DNA from: Thinopyrum elongatum
Lineage: Eukaryota; Streptophyta; Magnoliopsida; Poales; Poaceae
Length of the DNA: 64,000 nucleotides
Direction of reading: 5' to 3'
Assembly: GCA_011799875.1 (NCBI GenBank)
Contig: CM022298.1
Location: forward strand, 498,927,357-498,991,356
Shown: one piece after another, positions 1 to 10,941 of the stretch
How the letters are laid out: each line of letters starts with the position of its first letter
Numbering within the stretch: the first letter of the stretch is position 1
The notes under the pieces: model-generated
Told to the model about the DNA's origin: nothing
Databases searched by the model: none
Seen by the model: only the letters and a program-made list of their open reading frames with translations
Made by a program: the position numbers and the translations under genes

Positions 1-282
1 CAGGCAGGTTTTGCAGTTGTTCATAGACCTGCTAAACAATGAGATCCGGAGACCTTGTGGGAGGTGATGACATGTTGTCTGATCATGCACAACATGATCG
101 TGGAGGATGAGGGTGAGGATGCTACCATAGGTCTTGAATTTGAGAACATGGGTGATCTTATCAATTTTTCTCATCAAAATCCGGCCACATTTGAAGAGTT
201 TGTTCAAATGCATCGACAATGGGAGATCTTACGGATCTCGGTGGGAACAAGATATCGTGAAGAGGCTGAGTGGCGAGTATAG
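1..282 (+). pseudogene. PIF/Harbinger (HARBI1/ALP1-like) transposase, 3' end
   Basis: The reading frame runs in from the left edge and stops at 280-282. It contains MTCCLIMHNMIVEDEGED, which matches the well-conserved C-terminal block (C-x-x-MHNMIVEDE) of plant PIF/Harbinger DDE transposases and their ALP1-like domesticated relatives. The tail (FEEFVQMHRQWEILR, then a stop) fits the family C-terminus. Only about 90 codons are in the window, so whether the upstream gene is whole cannot be judged. A transposon relic is more likely than a domesticated gene given the TE-rich surroundings. Confidence 0.7.
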
Positions 283-2248
283 TGTCATCATTGATTGATC
301 CGCGATTGAGAAGATTGATGATCAGGTTTAAACTACGCACATAGAGGAGACTCTTTGTTCCATCAAAGAAAAATTTATAGATGAGTTGGGTTCGATATTT
401 GCAGGGCAACATCATTGTTATTGTTATTTTATTAATCACCGGTTGCAACTAATATTTGATTTTCTGCAATATGTATTTCATATGCAGAAATAGATGAGGC
501 AGTGAAGTTGGATAACCATGTTGCTAGTCAGGCAACAACATTCGATCTTGGTTTCGATAGTGAGCTTCATGGCATCCAAACTGTTAGAGTATCAACGAAC
601 ACATAGATGAATTCTTGATTAATGTAGATGAGTTCTTGATTGATGCTTGCTGGTGATGTTTGTGATATTTGACCCGACGGAGAAAAATAAGTGATGCCTT
701 TTTTATGTTATGGATCTAGTCCTTACCAAGTTTAGCTCGTTATGCCAGGGCATCACTTTGAGCTTGGTTTTGAAGATTCTGATTAATGCAATGATGGTTA
801 TTCTAAATTCACGTTTGCCACGATAATGTTCCATTTTTCATGAAACAAATGTTTGATAGTTGGTTGTTAGGCAAGATAAAGCCTATTAAGCGCGAGGATC
901 TCTGCGTGCACAACTATGAGATATTTCGAATGGTGATATTTCAGATGGTGATACATGTGATATCCCGAGGAGATATGCCGAGGTAAAATGATTGATTTGT
1001 CACTTTGAGATTAGCACATTTGCCTTATTTAGTACTGGTTTGTGAACTACCTCTTCTCCCAAGGAAACAACTTTCTGGGTATTGATCGTAATAGGCAGAG
1101 GGTGCGGTATAGGAAAGGAGTGGATCCAAAGTATGCAGATTCTCCATTTATACATGGCACATGCTCAAGGATTTGATAGATTCTCCAAGCTCGATGTCAA
1201 CTCTTGGGGTGGAGAGCTATTGGCTTACCATACCTGGGTTAGTTTCATGTTCGGGATGGCCATAGGAAGAAAGCAATCCCATCTCTACTTAAGCTTGATA
1301 TGTTTTTTAGTGCCACTTATACTTGATAGGTGGGAGCTTCGAAACAAGAGAAATACATGACGTGTTTGATAAGCTGCATCCAGCCCAACCAGACCCTTGT
1401 AGTGCAAATTTGGCCCGTTTGATTGTCTGGGCTGCATTGGGTTTATGATCCGCATGACTGAGCGTCAAAACACCAATACTTGTTTCCCTATTAAAAATTA
1501 TGATCTATACAGTACACTCTTTCAAAGTTTTTTTCAGAGGTCAAATTTGTTTTTTTTTTCTCACGAACTCCTCAAATGTAGAAACGCTACACGCCATTAC
1601 GCACCCAAGCATCATGCATGCCAAAAAAATTATTTTTAAAATTTGTTCACTATATTTTTTTATAATTTATTGTTCGTAGGCGGGCCCAGCTGAGCCTTGG
1701 CTCCGAATCGCCCCCTACACAGGCCTGCACGAAAACACGATCGATGGCAGGTCGCGTGCACACCACCACACACAAACAAACCTGAAGACGCATGAACCCA
1801 TGGTGGCGTCGCGTTCCTGCTACTGCAAAGGAACATGGCAAGCACGGCGCGGAGCCAGACGGCGAACTCGATTGCTTCGGACCTACGGCCCGTCGAGGGG
1901 TTTCTGCTGCTGTCCCCTCCATGGATGCAAGCATGGACCAGCTACCAGCGGCTACGAGAGGAGGGGGGAGGGAGGCCCATGTCCATGACGTGCCGGCAAA
2001 TTGAGCACTATAGATAGGCCTTGGCTGATCAGACTTTTGACCAGCTCCAGCTGCCTGCCGTGCCGTGCCGGCCAAAGTTCTTTCTCCCACTCCGTAGCCT
2101 CAATCACAGATTCGGCTTCTTTCTTGCATCGAAAGAACAGGTTGAGTCGCAGATGCTCTGTTCCCTGCGCCAACCTTCCCTGTTGCAGATGCTTTGTACT
2201 TCGTCAGAACTCAGAGCAGAGCGCTAGGGAAGGTCTCTGTTCACAGTA
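283..2248. other. Intergenic, no gene recognised
   Basis: AT-rich sequence up to about 1680, then GC-richer. The open frames here (for example 1082-1360 plus and 1650-2090 minus) have no motif I recognise and overlap one another in several frames. The stretch 1365-1450, with repeated gtttgat and tgcat motifs in both orientations, could be the eroded end of the Harbinger-type element whose transposase tail lies at 1-282, but no clean terminal inverted repeat was found. Confidence 0.4.
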
Positions 2249-2295
2249 ATCCGTTTAGTATCACGTGGAAAGAAAGAAAAAGGCAGAAATCTGCG

Positions 2296-2669
2296 TTATA
2301 ATAAATCCGAGGCACTTCGTCGGTCATCCGAGAACCCAGCAATTACACGAGCACGACACTGAGATTTGTTAACGAGGTTCACCGATATGACTACATCCCC
2401 AGGGCCTGACTATAGGCGCTCTTCCCCATGACACCGCTACAATACCGCACCCGGCCGTCCTGGACGCCGGCACATGCCGCCGGCTTCCCCTGCGTTCATG
2501 TGCTATTATGTTGGCATAGGTTACATCGTGTGTCTACCCCCGCTATATATGAGAGACCTAGGATACACGTTTCCTATTAGGACACGACTCCATATCCTAT
2601 CTAAACACAATACAACTACAAGTCCAACTGTAACCTACCTTGTACACTATATTCGACACAACTCTAACA
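2296..2669 (-). repeat. 3' LTR of the non-autonomous LTR element
   Basis: About 374 bp, nearly collinear with 7964-8379. It lacks the roughly 40-bp internal duplication (repeated gagagaccta-ggataca segment) present in the other LTR. On the minus strand it begins TGTTAGAG directly after the polypurine tract. Its distal end near 2296 is fuzzy, because the next 37 bp to the left are not found in the partner LTR. Confidence 0.75.
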
Positions 2670-4299
2670 AAGTTCACCTTGGCGAATATTCTCCATCATC
2701 TTGAATTCGTCAATGCGTCAAACTTCCATGTACATTGGACTTGAGCTTATCCCATGAGTACCGCTGCTACTCCAAAGACTCCATGTGACTCCACCTACAA
2801 CTTGTAGTCCCTCCTTTTCTTGACCACAGTCAATGCTCGAGCGAAATTAAGTTCCACATTACTCTAGTTTGCGCTCCCAACTTCCAGAGTATCAGTCAAA
2901 CGCCGTCACACAGTGATCACTGACCTGCGTGAAAGTGAACAACTCACATATTGAGTGTCACATATAAGAGTTACCTGAACTCAACATCACCGCTCTTCCT
3001 TGACCGCCTGTCTGAAACATGAAGGAATTTCACCATTGCTTGTAGTCATCCCGAGTCAAATTCGCAGCTGTCTCACCACATGTATGACCACCAGAGCCTG
3101 GCCCGTCTCCATGCCCCGTGTATACCACACACCTCGCCGCTATCACCGCGTCGAGCCTCCGCTGTCTTGTTCGAGTCTCAAGGGTCGCGAACCCACACCA
3201 CTCAGCCCACACTGCAGAGTACCACCGATCATCACCGACCGATGACGAGTTTCACGCTTCCATCAGACCACTGGGCTCCAGTCCGAATTACGTGTCCCTC
3301 GCTTCTTACCCCCGCTGAAATAGGCTTCGATTCTCTGTGCACTTACGTCGTAGCCCCTCAATCCAGCTCCACCTTCAACATGACTCCATGGTAGATGATC
3401 GGTCCACTCTCGCGCCCCGTTGACTTCAAGCTCCCATGTGCACCGTTTTGAATCAACCCCGCGTCATAGTCTTGTCGAAGCCACACAAGCCCTCGGGGCC
3501 TGCGCTACGTGTTTCCACGCCCAGAAGTCGGTCACCATCAGCATCACGCCCCTATGTCATCGTCGCCGATCCCACCACCGTCTTCTGTACCAACCGATTT
3601 GCGTCGATCCGTCAGACTGTCTAGTCCGACCCAGCTGAACATGTCCGGCTGTAATCATGCTCCACCCTGCATCACGACCGATTGCACATCCGTGCATGTC
3701 TTAGACGCCCTGTGTTTGCATGACCCTCGTGACGCGCTTGTCCGCGCCTCCGCAGCCTATCCACGTGTTCCAAGCCATCTCAGCAAACCGATCCAGAAAA
3801 AACTTCCTTTTTTCATGTCACTGTTTTGTTGCTGCTTCTCCATGCATCCTATAGCAGAAAATAGATCGAACTTGATCCAACCAAAACTGCTCTTGTACAC
3901 ACACGTGGTTCCGGTTGCTTCCTTTTTTTCCAAACAAATCTCATCAGGTGCCTTCGCTACTTCGTATGCTCTTTCCGTGACTCAGCTTCAAACAACCGGC
4001 AGCCATACACACGACAATCATGCAGTGCAACTTTTTTTTTGAGAAATCTCGCTGTCTTTATCTATACTACTATTAAAAGAGTAAACATAAACTCCTCTAA
4101 AGCCACACAACAAACTGTACACAAGGTTACCGTGACCCTCCGATCAAATCAACTTAAACATATCCTACTGTCCATATTATGTCAATGGTCTGCGACCTAG
4201 ATCAACGGCTTAGATCAAATGTTCTGCCAAACGCGGTCTGCCAATCCTCCCGTTCCACGTCCCTCAATTCCCGTGGCCCCGCCGGCAACACCCTGATTT

Positions 4300-4910
4300 G
4301 CAGATCGATTTCACCCGCTTCCATCGTTCCCTACCTCCCCCTCCCTCCTCTCTCATCCTCGCCGCCGCTACAGGACGCAGCCGGGCGAAGCTTGTCCTGC
4401 GTCGGCGGCGCCGGGGTCGCTCTCCTCCCTCAAGCAGCGGGCTCGGCCTGCGCTGGCGGCGGTGTTGTCCCTCTCCTCTGTCGAGCGGCGGCGGCGGCGC
4501 AGGACGCAGCAGGCTCGACCTGAGTCGGCGGCGGAGCTTGCCCCGACACACCAGCCCAACTAACGCAGCTGTCAATCCATGCACGCCGCCTTCCCCGACA
4601 TGCCTCTGGTCGCCGCTTCCGATGTCATGTGAGAGCCTTCTCATCCGTGCAGGTGCTCCTCTGCCCACGTCCCGGGGCGACCACTGCAGCCGAAGCCGAT
4701 GCGCCCCGCCGGCTGACGCGCCCACCTCCATGATATTTCTCTGTGTACGGGAGTTGACCTGCGGTTCTGTTGGTGGTCTTCCCCATCTTAGGCGTTGGGA
4801 CTTGGGAGGCAGTGGATCCGAGAGGCACAGTGTTTTTTATTCATCTGATTGTGGTGCCGCTGCTGTTCTAAACCACGCTGCCGATGAGCGATGTACCATC
4901 TGGTAATGCA
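4300..4910 (+). other. GC-rich segment inside the Helitron, possibly captured gene fragment
   Basis: An abrupt GC-rich block with open frames on both strands (4298-4906 plus, 4264-4731 minus). Its Pro/Arg/Ser-rich translations look like simple-sequence by-products and not a conserved domain. The composition resembles the 5' UTR and first exon of a grass gene, and what follows (4911-7260) is AT-rich like intron or UTR. Capture is an inference from composition only. Confidence 0.35.
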
Positions 4911-4930
4911 AATCCTTGTGTCTTAGTAGT

Positions 4931-5014
4931 GATGAGTATCCGTCTATGAAGGCAAATCATGTCTACTTACTGATGAGAATATCCGTCTATGAAGGCAAAT
5001 CATGTCTACTTATT
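4931..5014 (+). repeat. Tandem duplication of about 42 bp
   Basis: The segment gatgagtatccgtctatgaa and its continuation to about 4971 is repeated with one small change at 4972-5014, both copies containing ggcaaatcatgtctactta. A simple two-copy duplication inside the Helitron. Confidence 0.85.
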
Positions 5015-7291
5015 GATGATAGTGTGCGTTTGACAGTGTGTTGAGAATAATTGTGGCGATATGGAAATTCTTAACTTGGATAATAACACTTGGGACGAAC
5101 TTGTGTCTGCTGAACTTTGTATTACGAACCTTATTCAAGCAGAGGCAAGAATCAGCTTCCAGGGTCTCTCTTCCTTCGGGTACAGGAAGAAGGTGGGTGA
5201 GATGCAGAGGGAAGCAGGGTTGGGAAACAGGTAGGTGATATTCAGAGTTCAGCTTGTTGTCGTTTCCTTTGATGCCTCGCCTTGAAATATTTCCTCTGGT
5301 TAAGCAGCCTACCAAGTCGAAGGAGGCCACAGACTTTTTTTATCTTCCGGGTAGGACTTTGTCTTCTTCAGGTTGGTCCACTAACACATTTGTTTGCTGC
5401 TTCATGCACTTCTCTTCGTCAGTTAACTTAGTATTTCTTCAACTATTGTTTTTCTTTGTCAGTTAACTCCTTCAGTTTGCGTTCTTGTCCTCGGTGCAGA
5501 CAACCTTCTATTGCAGGTCTCTACCACTTTGGTCCAAAAGCCCGACTACCATGTGGATCACACGTGATCTTAGAAAGATGGACATGGCTTTGACTAAATA
5601 GTTTTGTGTTTTTCTTGGTTTATCAATGTTCTAATCATGAAGTTTGGTAGGCGGTGGTCGTTTAACATATATCACTTCGGTTTGGATAATACACCTTACC
5701 ATACATTCTGTATAAATGCAATGCCTATTTTTTTTTCTAAAGTGAATTCATAACCTGAGAATACAATGATGGGGCTAATCTGAATATGGCAATCCATGAT
5801 ATGTTCTGATGCTCAGTTTTATTGATATTGGCAAGAGAAAGAATACTTTGATGTAGCATATCTGCAATGTTCATTTATGGTGACCAAACTCTTCTTTTTC
5901 ACTCGCCAACTTCAGTCAGTATAGTTCACATTTTATCTGAGCCAATTCAGAGATTAACACATGATTTCTTCCACAATCTCTACATCAGATCATCTAAAAA
6001 ATCTAAAACTTTCTTATCCAAGTATTAATCTTTGTTGTACATAATTTGACTATGTAAGTGTGTGGATGTGCTGCGGCAATGGGACATCAGACTATATCTT
6101 CCGTGGTCGCCACATCCTAACATAAGCTAAAACATTCTTAGCAATGGATCTTCTTTCTTTTTTTAGAGAAATAGTTGATTTGTTGTTTCATACTAATGCC
6201 GTTTAAAATATAACTATGTTTTATTCCTGAGAGAGCAATCATATAGGGGAATATAATGTTGTGTTTGTGCATCCTCATTTGGCAAGAGTTCATATTACTA
6301 TTTGTCTCTGTATGACAGTACTCGCATTAGTTGATGCAGAATATGTCTATACTTTTACCAAGGAGTTCTAATGATTCAAGGAGTTCTGTTGAGCTGTTCT
6401 ATCTGACGTGATTTTTCTTGCTGCTACCTTTCCTGCTCCTGACACATAATCTGCTGTCTGCAACACTTCGATGTACATAGTTGTATCGAAATTCCCTACT
6501 TACAACATGGCTTGCTGCTATTAGGATTATTAAATTAATTTGATTTCTTTGGTATAGATTGCTTCCTGATTGACTCCATAATTGTGATACTCCTAGCTTG
6601 GAAGTGTCATTCATATCTGTTGCATAGTATCCAAATTCTGAATTTAAGAGAAGTATGGAATCACGTGCCATTCATATATTCTATTGTAATAAGATTTTAT
6701 TTACAAGTTATGAATCTGAATGTAACTGTTATATCGGTCCACTGTAAAGATGTGAGATTCATTCTATAGGATTTGTTCTAGTGAGGCCCATGAGTTATCT
6801 TGGAGAATGTTACATATTTAGAAAGACATATTTTCCCTATTTTCCATGGGGTGGAATTTTTCATAGCATTACATTTATGTTGGATCATTCTGAATTTTAC
6901 TAATCTCATCAAGGTCATATGCTTTTTTTATCTCTTGTCCTTGCAAGATGATTCTTTGTTGTACCTGTCAGGTTAGAGTTGAGTAGAACGAATCCTTTGG
7001 GCACTTAGGTCTTTAAGGCCCAGTGTTGGCTTTTGTAGTTTTGTTTATTCTCTTCCAAATTTCAGGCGGGGTTGGAAGGTTGAGTCGGGAGGAAAATGTA
7101 TCCGGTCCATGACAACTATTCTTTGCACAATAATCACAGATACAACGAAAAGAGCAAGAGGTATGCGTGAATAGTGTTGATGATGTGTATGCACATACAT
7201 TTGGTTGGATACTTCTGTTGTATATCCAGTTGGATCGGTTCTAACATATGGGTATCAACGAAGACGTGCATTGCACATGCATGCTTACTAG

Positions 7292-7500
7292 TTCATTCAA
7301 AGAGAAGGTCATAGGTACACGGGTTGGGTCATGAGGGGTGCCCAACCAAATATGACGACCCACTCCTAGCTTACAAGCAAATTTAACGAGATTATGAGCC
7401 TCGAAATTAAAGTTCCTACACTCATGAATAAATAAGCAAGAGCTAAAACTATTACAATGACTCAATATTTCATGCACAATCGACACATTGGGGCCTCCGG
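7292..7500 (-). pseudogene. LINE RNase H C-terminal fragment
   Basis: The minus-strand translation has the block H-E-C-R-N-x-N-x-EAHNLVKFACKLGVGRHIWLG, typical of the RNase H (RVT_3-like) tail of plant L1 polyproteins. The frame now runs on into Helitron sequence. With the Helitron taken out, a TAA would follow directly after SLNE, so the Helitron landed at the stop codon of this fragment. It begins in mid-domain at the target duplication and has no start codon. Confidence 0.75.
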
Positions 7501-7963
7501 TACACACGACAATCATGCAGTGCAACTGATCCAGGGCTTCCAGCGCACACGTCTGCCACCGCGTGGGCTTTAGTGTGCACACGCGCCAGCCCATGAGCTG
7601 CTCCTCAGGCACGCCTGGCCACTATTGCTGCGTCTGCCACCCATGCGCGCCTCGGACTGGGCCGCCGTGTCTCAACGTTCCTTTGATCACCGTATCGATC
7701 TCGTCGAGACCGAGTCCGACCTGGAACACCACGACACGACGCCTGCTCGATCCGACCTCGCCAGGAATTTCGCGTATGTACGCTCGCCAGATCGATCGCC
7801 GCACGTCTCGCGCTGCCGCCGATGCTTTCGCCTGCCGCCATACGCACACGCGTATGTCTCTGATCTTGCCTTTATTCCAATTTCGCTGAGAACCACGCCG
7901 TAGCCGGCTGCATCCCAGACTCGATCGAGATCAACAATCAGCGACCTCCTCGAATACCACTTA

Positions 7964-8379
7964 TTACAATAAATCCGAGACACTTCGTCGATCATCCGAG
8001 GACCCAGCAATTACACGAGCACGACATCAAGATTTGTTAACGAGGTTCACTGATATGACTACATCTCCGGGGCCTGGCTATGGGCGCTTCTCCCCATGAC
8101 ACCGCTACAATATCGCACCCGGCCGCCCTGGACGCCGGCACATGCCGCCGGCTTCCCCTGCGTTCCTGTCCTATTATGTTGGCATATGTTACATCGTGTG
8201 TCTATCCCCGGTATATATGAGAGACCTAAGATACAAGTTTTCTAATGCTATATATTATATGAGAGACCTAGGATACAAGTTTCTTATTAGGACATGACTC
8301 CATATCCTATCTAAACACAATACAACTACAAGTCCAACTGTAACCTACCTTGTACACTATATTCGACACAACTCTAACA
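7964..8379 (-). repeat. 5' LTR of the non-autonomous LTR element
   Basis: About 416 bp, direct-repeat partner of 2296-2669. The extra length is a tandem duplication around 8218-8280, where the segment containing tatatgagagaccta occurs twice. The minus-strand end abuts the primer-binding site. Immediately outside is atccgtttag (8380-8389), which also occurs to the left of the other LTR at 2249-2258. Confidence 0.75.
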
Positions 8380-8463
8380 ATCCGTTTAGACGCATGTTAG
8401 TGAAATCATGAGCTCCTAATCAGACAGTGCCATCATCCAGTTAAATCAGTGATTGGCCTACCA

Positions 8464-9370
8464 GGGACGGAGCCAGGATTTGAACATAGGGGGGGCGAGG
8501 CAGGAAAACTAGTAACTACAAAAGTGTTGTCATATGATGTGTTTTTTCAATTTGAGCTTACGGTTAAAATTCTACCACCGGCGACACAATACTTTAGTCG
8601 GTAGTTTGTATACCAAGTTAAATGAGGACCGAGCTAGCTCCATCTCCTCAGAATTTCATCAAAAAATAAGGTGATACTTTATTGTTCATCTTCATCTTGA
8701 AAAGTAACAAACTTTAAAACTAAATATACTAGAGTTCCAAATCAATCATTTGGATTTTGCCTTGTGTAATTGTACATCAGTGTACTCTGCATCAATCTAA
8801 CTAGTATGTAATTCAAAATATATCTAACAAAAAAAAACCTAACTAACAATCTTTAAAAGTTCGTAATGATATACCTTAAGTCTAGAGATGACTCGCCTGA
8901 GCTACGCCCCCAGGTTCAAAGACTGGACCAATGCGTTGTGGACGACGGCGCACGGCAAACGTACAGTTGTGAAGACCGAGATGCTGCGACCCTCTACCAA
9001 GTGCTCAAGCGCTAGGCCGCTTGCAGCAGCAGCTGCTGTGCCCTAGGATGACGGCAACAATCAAATCTGAACGGAAGTTTTATATCCGGCCGGCGGCAGC
9101 GGCAAAACCCTAGCGGAAGTGCAGACATGCACATACGCAGGTCACGTACAGATCGATTCATCGGTCACAATAAGCCACCCACGACCGTAAATGGGCTATT
9201 GCCTGCTGGGCTTTGGGATTTACCATCATCATTAAACATATGGGCTAATGAGTAATTAGCTGCGGCCAGCCGGACATTAGCGTGTACATGTGGTATATGG
9301 CCTGCTAAAATTTGTTGAGGGTGGCGAGCGATTGGCAGGGGTCTAGCCCCTGCTCGCCCTTCCCTGTCTC
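8464..9370. mobile_element. Candidate non-autonomous DNA transposon
   Basis: The left end gggacggagccagg followed by ggggggcgagg and the right end ggcaggggtctagcccctg, ctcgcccttccctgtctc form a loose inverted pair. This resembles a widespread class of grass elements starting with a GGGACGGAGCCAGG-like motif. TACCA occurs at both flanks (8459-8463, 9371-9375) and may be the target duplication. The interior is AT-rich and has no coding frame. Superfamily not determined; the ends are too diverged for certainty. Confidence 0.35.
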
Positions 9371-9375
9371 TACCA

Positions 9376-10925
9376 ACAGCTATCCTATCACAGAATTACT
9401 GCCACCACGAAGCATTTTCCTTTTCTTCTTGTAACTGCAGGCAAGCAAATCCATCGCCATTTGTGCCTAGCTCTTGATAGTTGGCGGGCACAAGATCATC
9501 ACGAGAGCACTACCGAACGGACGAGAAACCAATCGAATTATGGAGAGATTCTTCGGATCATCGAAACTAAAGTGAGATTCTGGGTTCAGGGCGTGCTGTC
9601 CGGTGGCCTTACCCGGGAAGAATATCGCCGATCGATCGAGCTTCGTTTAGTACCACCCACTTCCTAGCACTTCGCGGTGGCCCATCCGGCATCCGGCATC
9701 CGTTCCTCCACGCGGTGCCATCTCACTCTGCTTTTGCGACGGCAGGCTAGGTCTATCTAAAGCTAAAGCTCGACGAAACCGAATGATGGAGATGGATACG
9801 ATCCTCGATCTTTAGCGGCGAGGCCAGCCTAACAAGGCGGCATCAAGGTCTGAACGATCATGGCCCCTTTCCCTCCCTCCCTCGCCTTTCCCATGGCCTA
9901 TGAGCTAGCTTTTGCTCTCTTTTATACCTCCGATCCAACACGGATATCATCATGGCTCCCTCCCTGCGCCGATCCATCAACTGGCCATAGAAAATGCTCA
10001 ATCAATTATCATAGCCCCAAAGCTTGATCAGTTCTCAATTTGCATCATGGAGCATGTATAATGTGCATGTACTTACGTACGTACGTGCTCCACGATGGGA
10101 ACAGTTGTGCCATGGCCGCCTGGCCTTTCCACCCCCTCCATGTTCCTGTTCCCCTCTCATCGTCGGCCAAGGGCACGCCGTTCCTCTCGGTCCACCAACT
10201 TGTCCTTCCAACATAGGCACTAGAGCCGGCCTAAACTCTAAACTAAACACATCAAATTAGCTTTCGCTAATCAGCTTTCCATACCCTCAAAGGTAGTTGA
10301 TCAAAGAAAAACAGACCCGGACGATCGCTGTTGCACACCCAACCGTTTCAAATTTCAATTTCGGACCAGTACATGGGAAGAAATTTCATTGTGCCAAGTA
10401 CATAAGGACACTGAAATGACCTAAACCCCTATTAAATTTTGTACCAGCAATATAAAGTGGGCATAGCATAGGGGTGGTAGCATATATCTTACAAGGACTA
10501 GAAGAAATCTTTGCTGATGCCTCAGGCTCCAAATGCAGAGGCATGTAGTACAGTGTAGGCTGTAGGATCGCAGCCCGTGGTACTACGTACTACCAGATGG
10601 ATTTGGTATTGGCCGACACAGAGAGATTATAGTAGTATGGCTCAAAGCGATGCGGCCTTAACTACCTCCCTAGCCGTGCAGGTGTAGCCCGGTAGCCATT
10701 GGTTGCTCGCTAGCACTAGAACTGTTATTGTATGATACTGGTATGATGCAGTCCATGAAAAAAGCCAAAGGAAAAGCGGATGCATGCTAACATGCATGCA
10801 GCAAAGAAAAGGAAGACAGCAGTGTCGATCAAGCTTGTAAAAAGGCTAGTACCTGAATATGTATATCTTTGCTTCTTCTTTGAGATGTAGCGCTGGAATT
10901 CCGCAGCGTTGGTTTGGTCTCTCCC
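9376..10925. other. Intergenic, no gene recognised
   Basis: No convincing coding frame. It contains cgtacgtacgtac-type simple repeats near 10074-10086 and several short overlapping frames without motifs. It may include single-copy flanking DNA, since it lacks the repeat ends seen elsewhere. Confidence 0.4.
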
Positions 10926-10941
10926 GAAATCATGGATGCAG

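Larger units (their letters stand above)
4061..7291 (+). mobile_element. Helitron (non-autonomous), 3231 bp
   Basis: The 5' end TCTATACTACTATTAAAAGA matches the plant Helitron terminus (TCTMTAYTAMY consensus). The 3' end fits the plant Helitron consensus closely: GTGCATTGCAC can form a short hairpin and is followed after a dozen bases by CTAG (7288-7291). The element lies exactly between A (4060) and T (7292) with no target duplication, as Helitrons do. Joining the flanks restores the LINE 3' end. No Rep/helicase motifs are visible, so it is non-autonomous. The GC-rich first kilobase and AT-rich remainder suggest captured host DNA. Confidence 0.9.
4006..7527 (-). mobile_element. 5'-truncated LINE insertion, split by a Helitron
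   Basis: A perfect 27-bp direct repeat at 4006-4032 and 7501-7527 is a long target-site duplication typical of target-primed reverse transcription. A poly-T run at 4032-4040 is the poly(A) tail of a minus-strand insertion. Without the Helitron (4061-7291) the inserted LINE piece is only about 240 bp. It reads on the minus strand as the C-terminal end of a LINE RNase H-like domain (EAHNLVKFA, GRHIWLG), a stop, a short 3' UTR and poly(A). It therefore lacks almost the entire element. Confidence 0.85.
2296..8379 (-). mobile_element. Non-autonomous LTR retrotransposon carrying nested insertions
   Basis: Two direct repeats of about 0.4 kb (2296-2669 and 7964-8379) read on the minus strand as LTRs starting TGTTAGAGTTGTGTCG. 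Inside the right LTR lies a degenerate initiator-Met-tRNA primer site (minus-strand TGGTATTCGAGG, 7948-7959). Inside the left LTR lies a purine-rich tract ending aaggtgaactt (2670-2680), so the minus strand is the sense strand. With the nested LINE and Helitron removed, the internal region is only about 1.8 kb and has no gag, protease, integrase or RT motif. It must have moved with proteins from another element. Family not identified. Confidence 0.75.

Noticed and set aside
1365..1450. Possible terminal inverted repeat of a Harbinger-type element
   Set aside because: The two gtttgat/tgcat segments are in imperfect inverse orientation and no matching far end or 3-bp target duplication was found.
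3509..4042. 177-codon plus-strand frame
   Set aside because: Antisense to the LTR element's sense strand, crosses the LINE target duplication, and has no recognisable motif.
10070..10090. cgtacgtacgtac simple repeat considered as a CRISPR-like or regulatory repeat
   Set aside because: Just a short tetranucleotide run in a plant genome. No spacer structure anywhere in the window.
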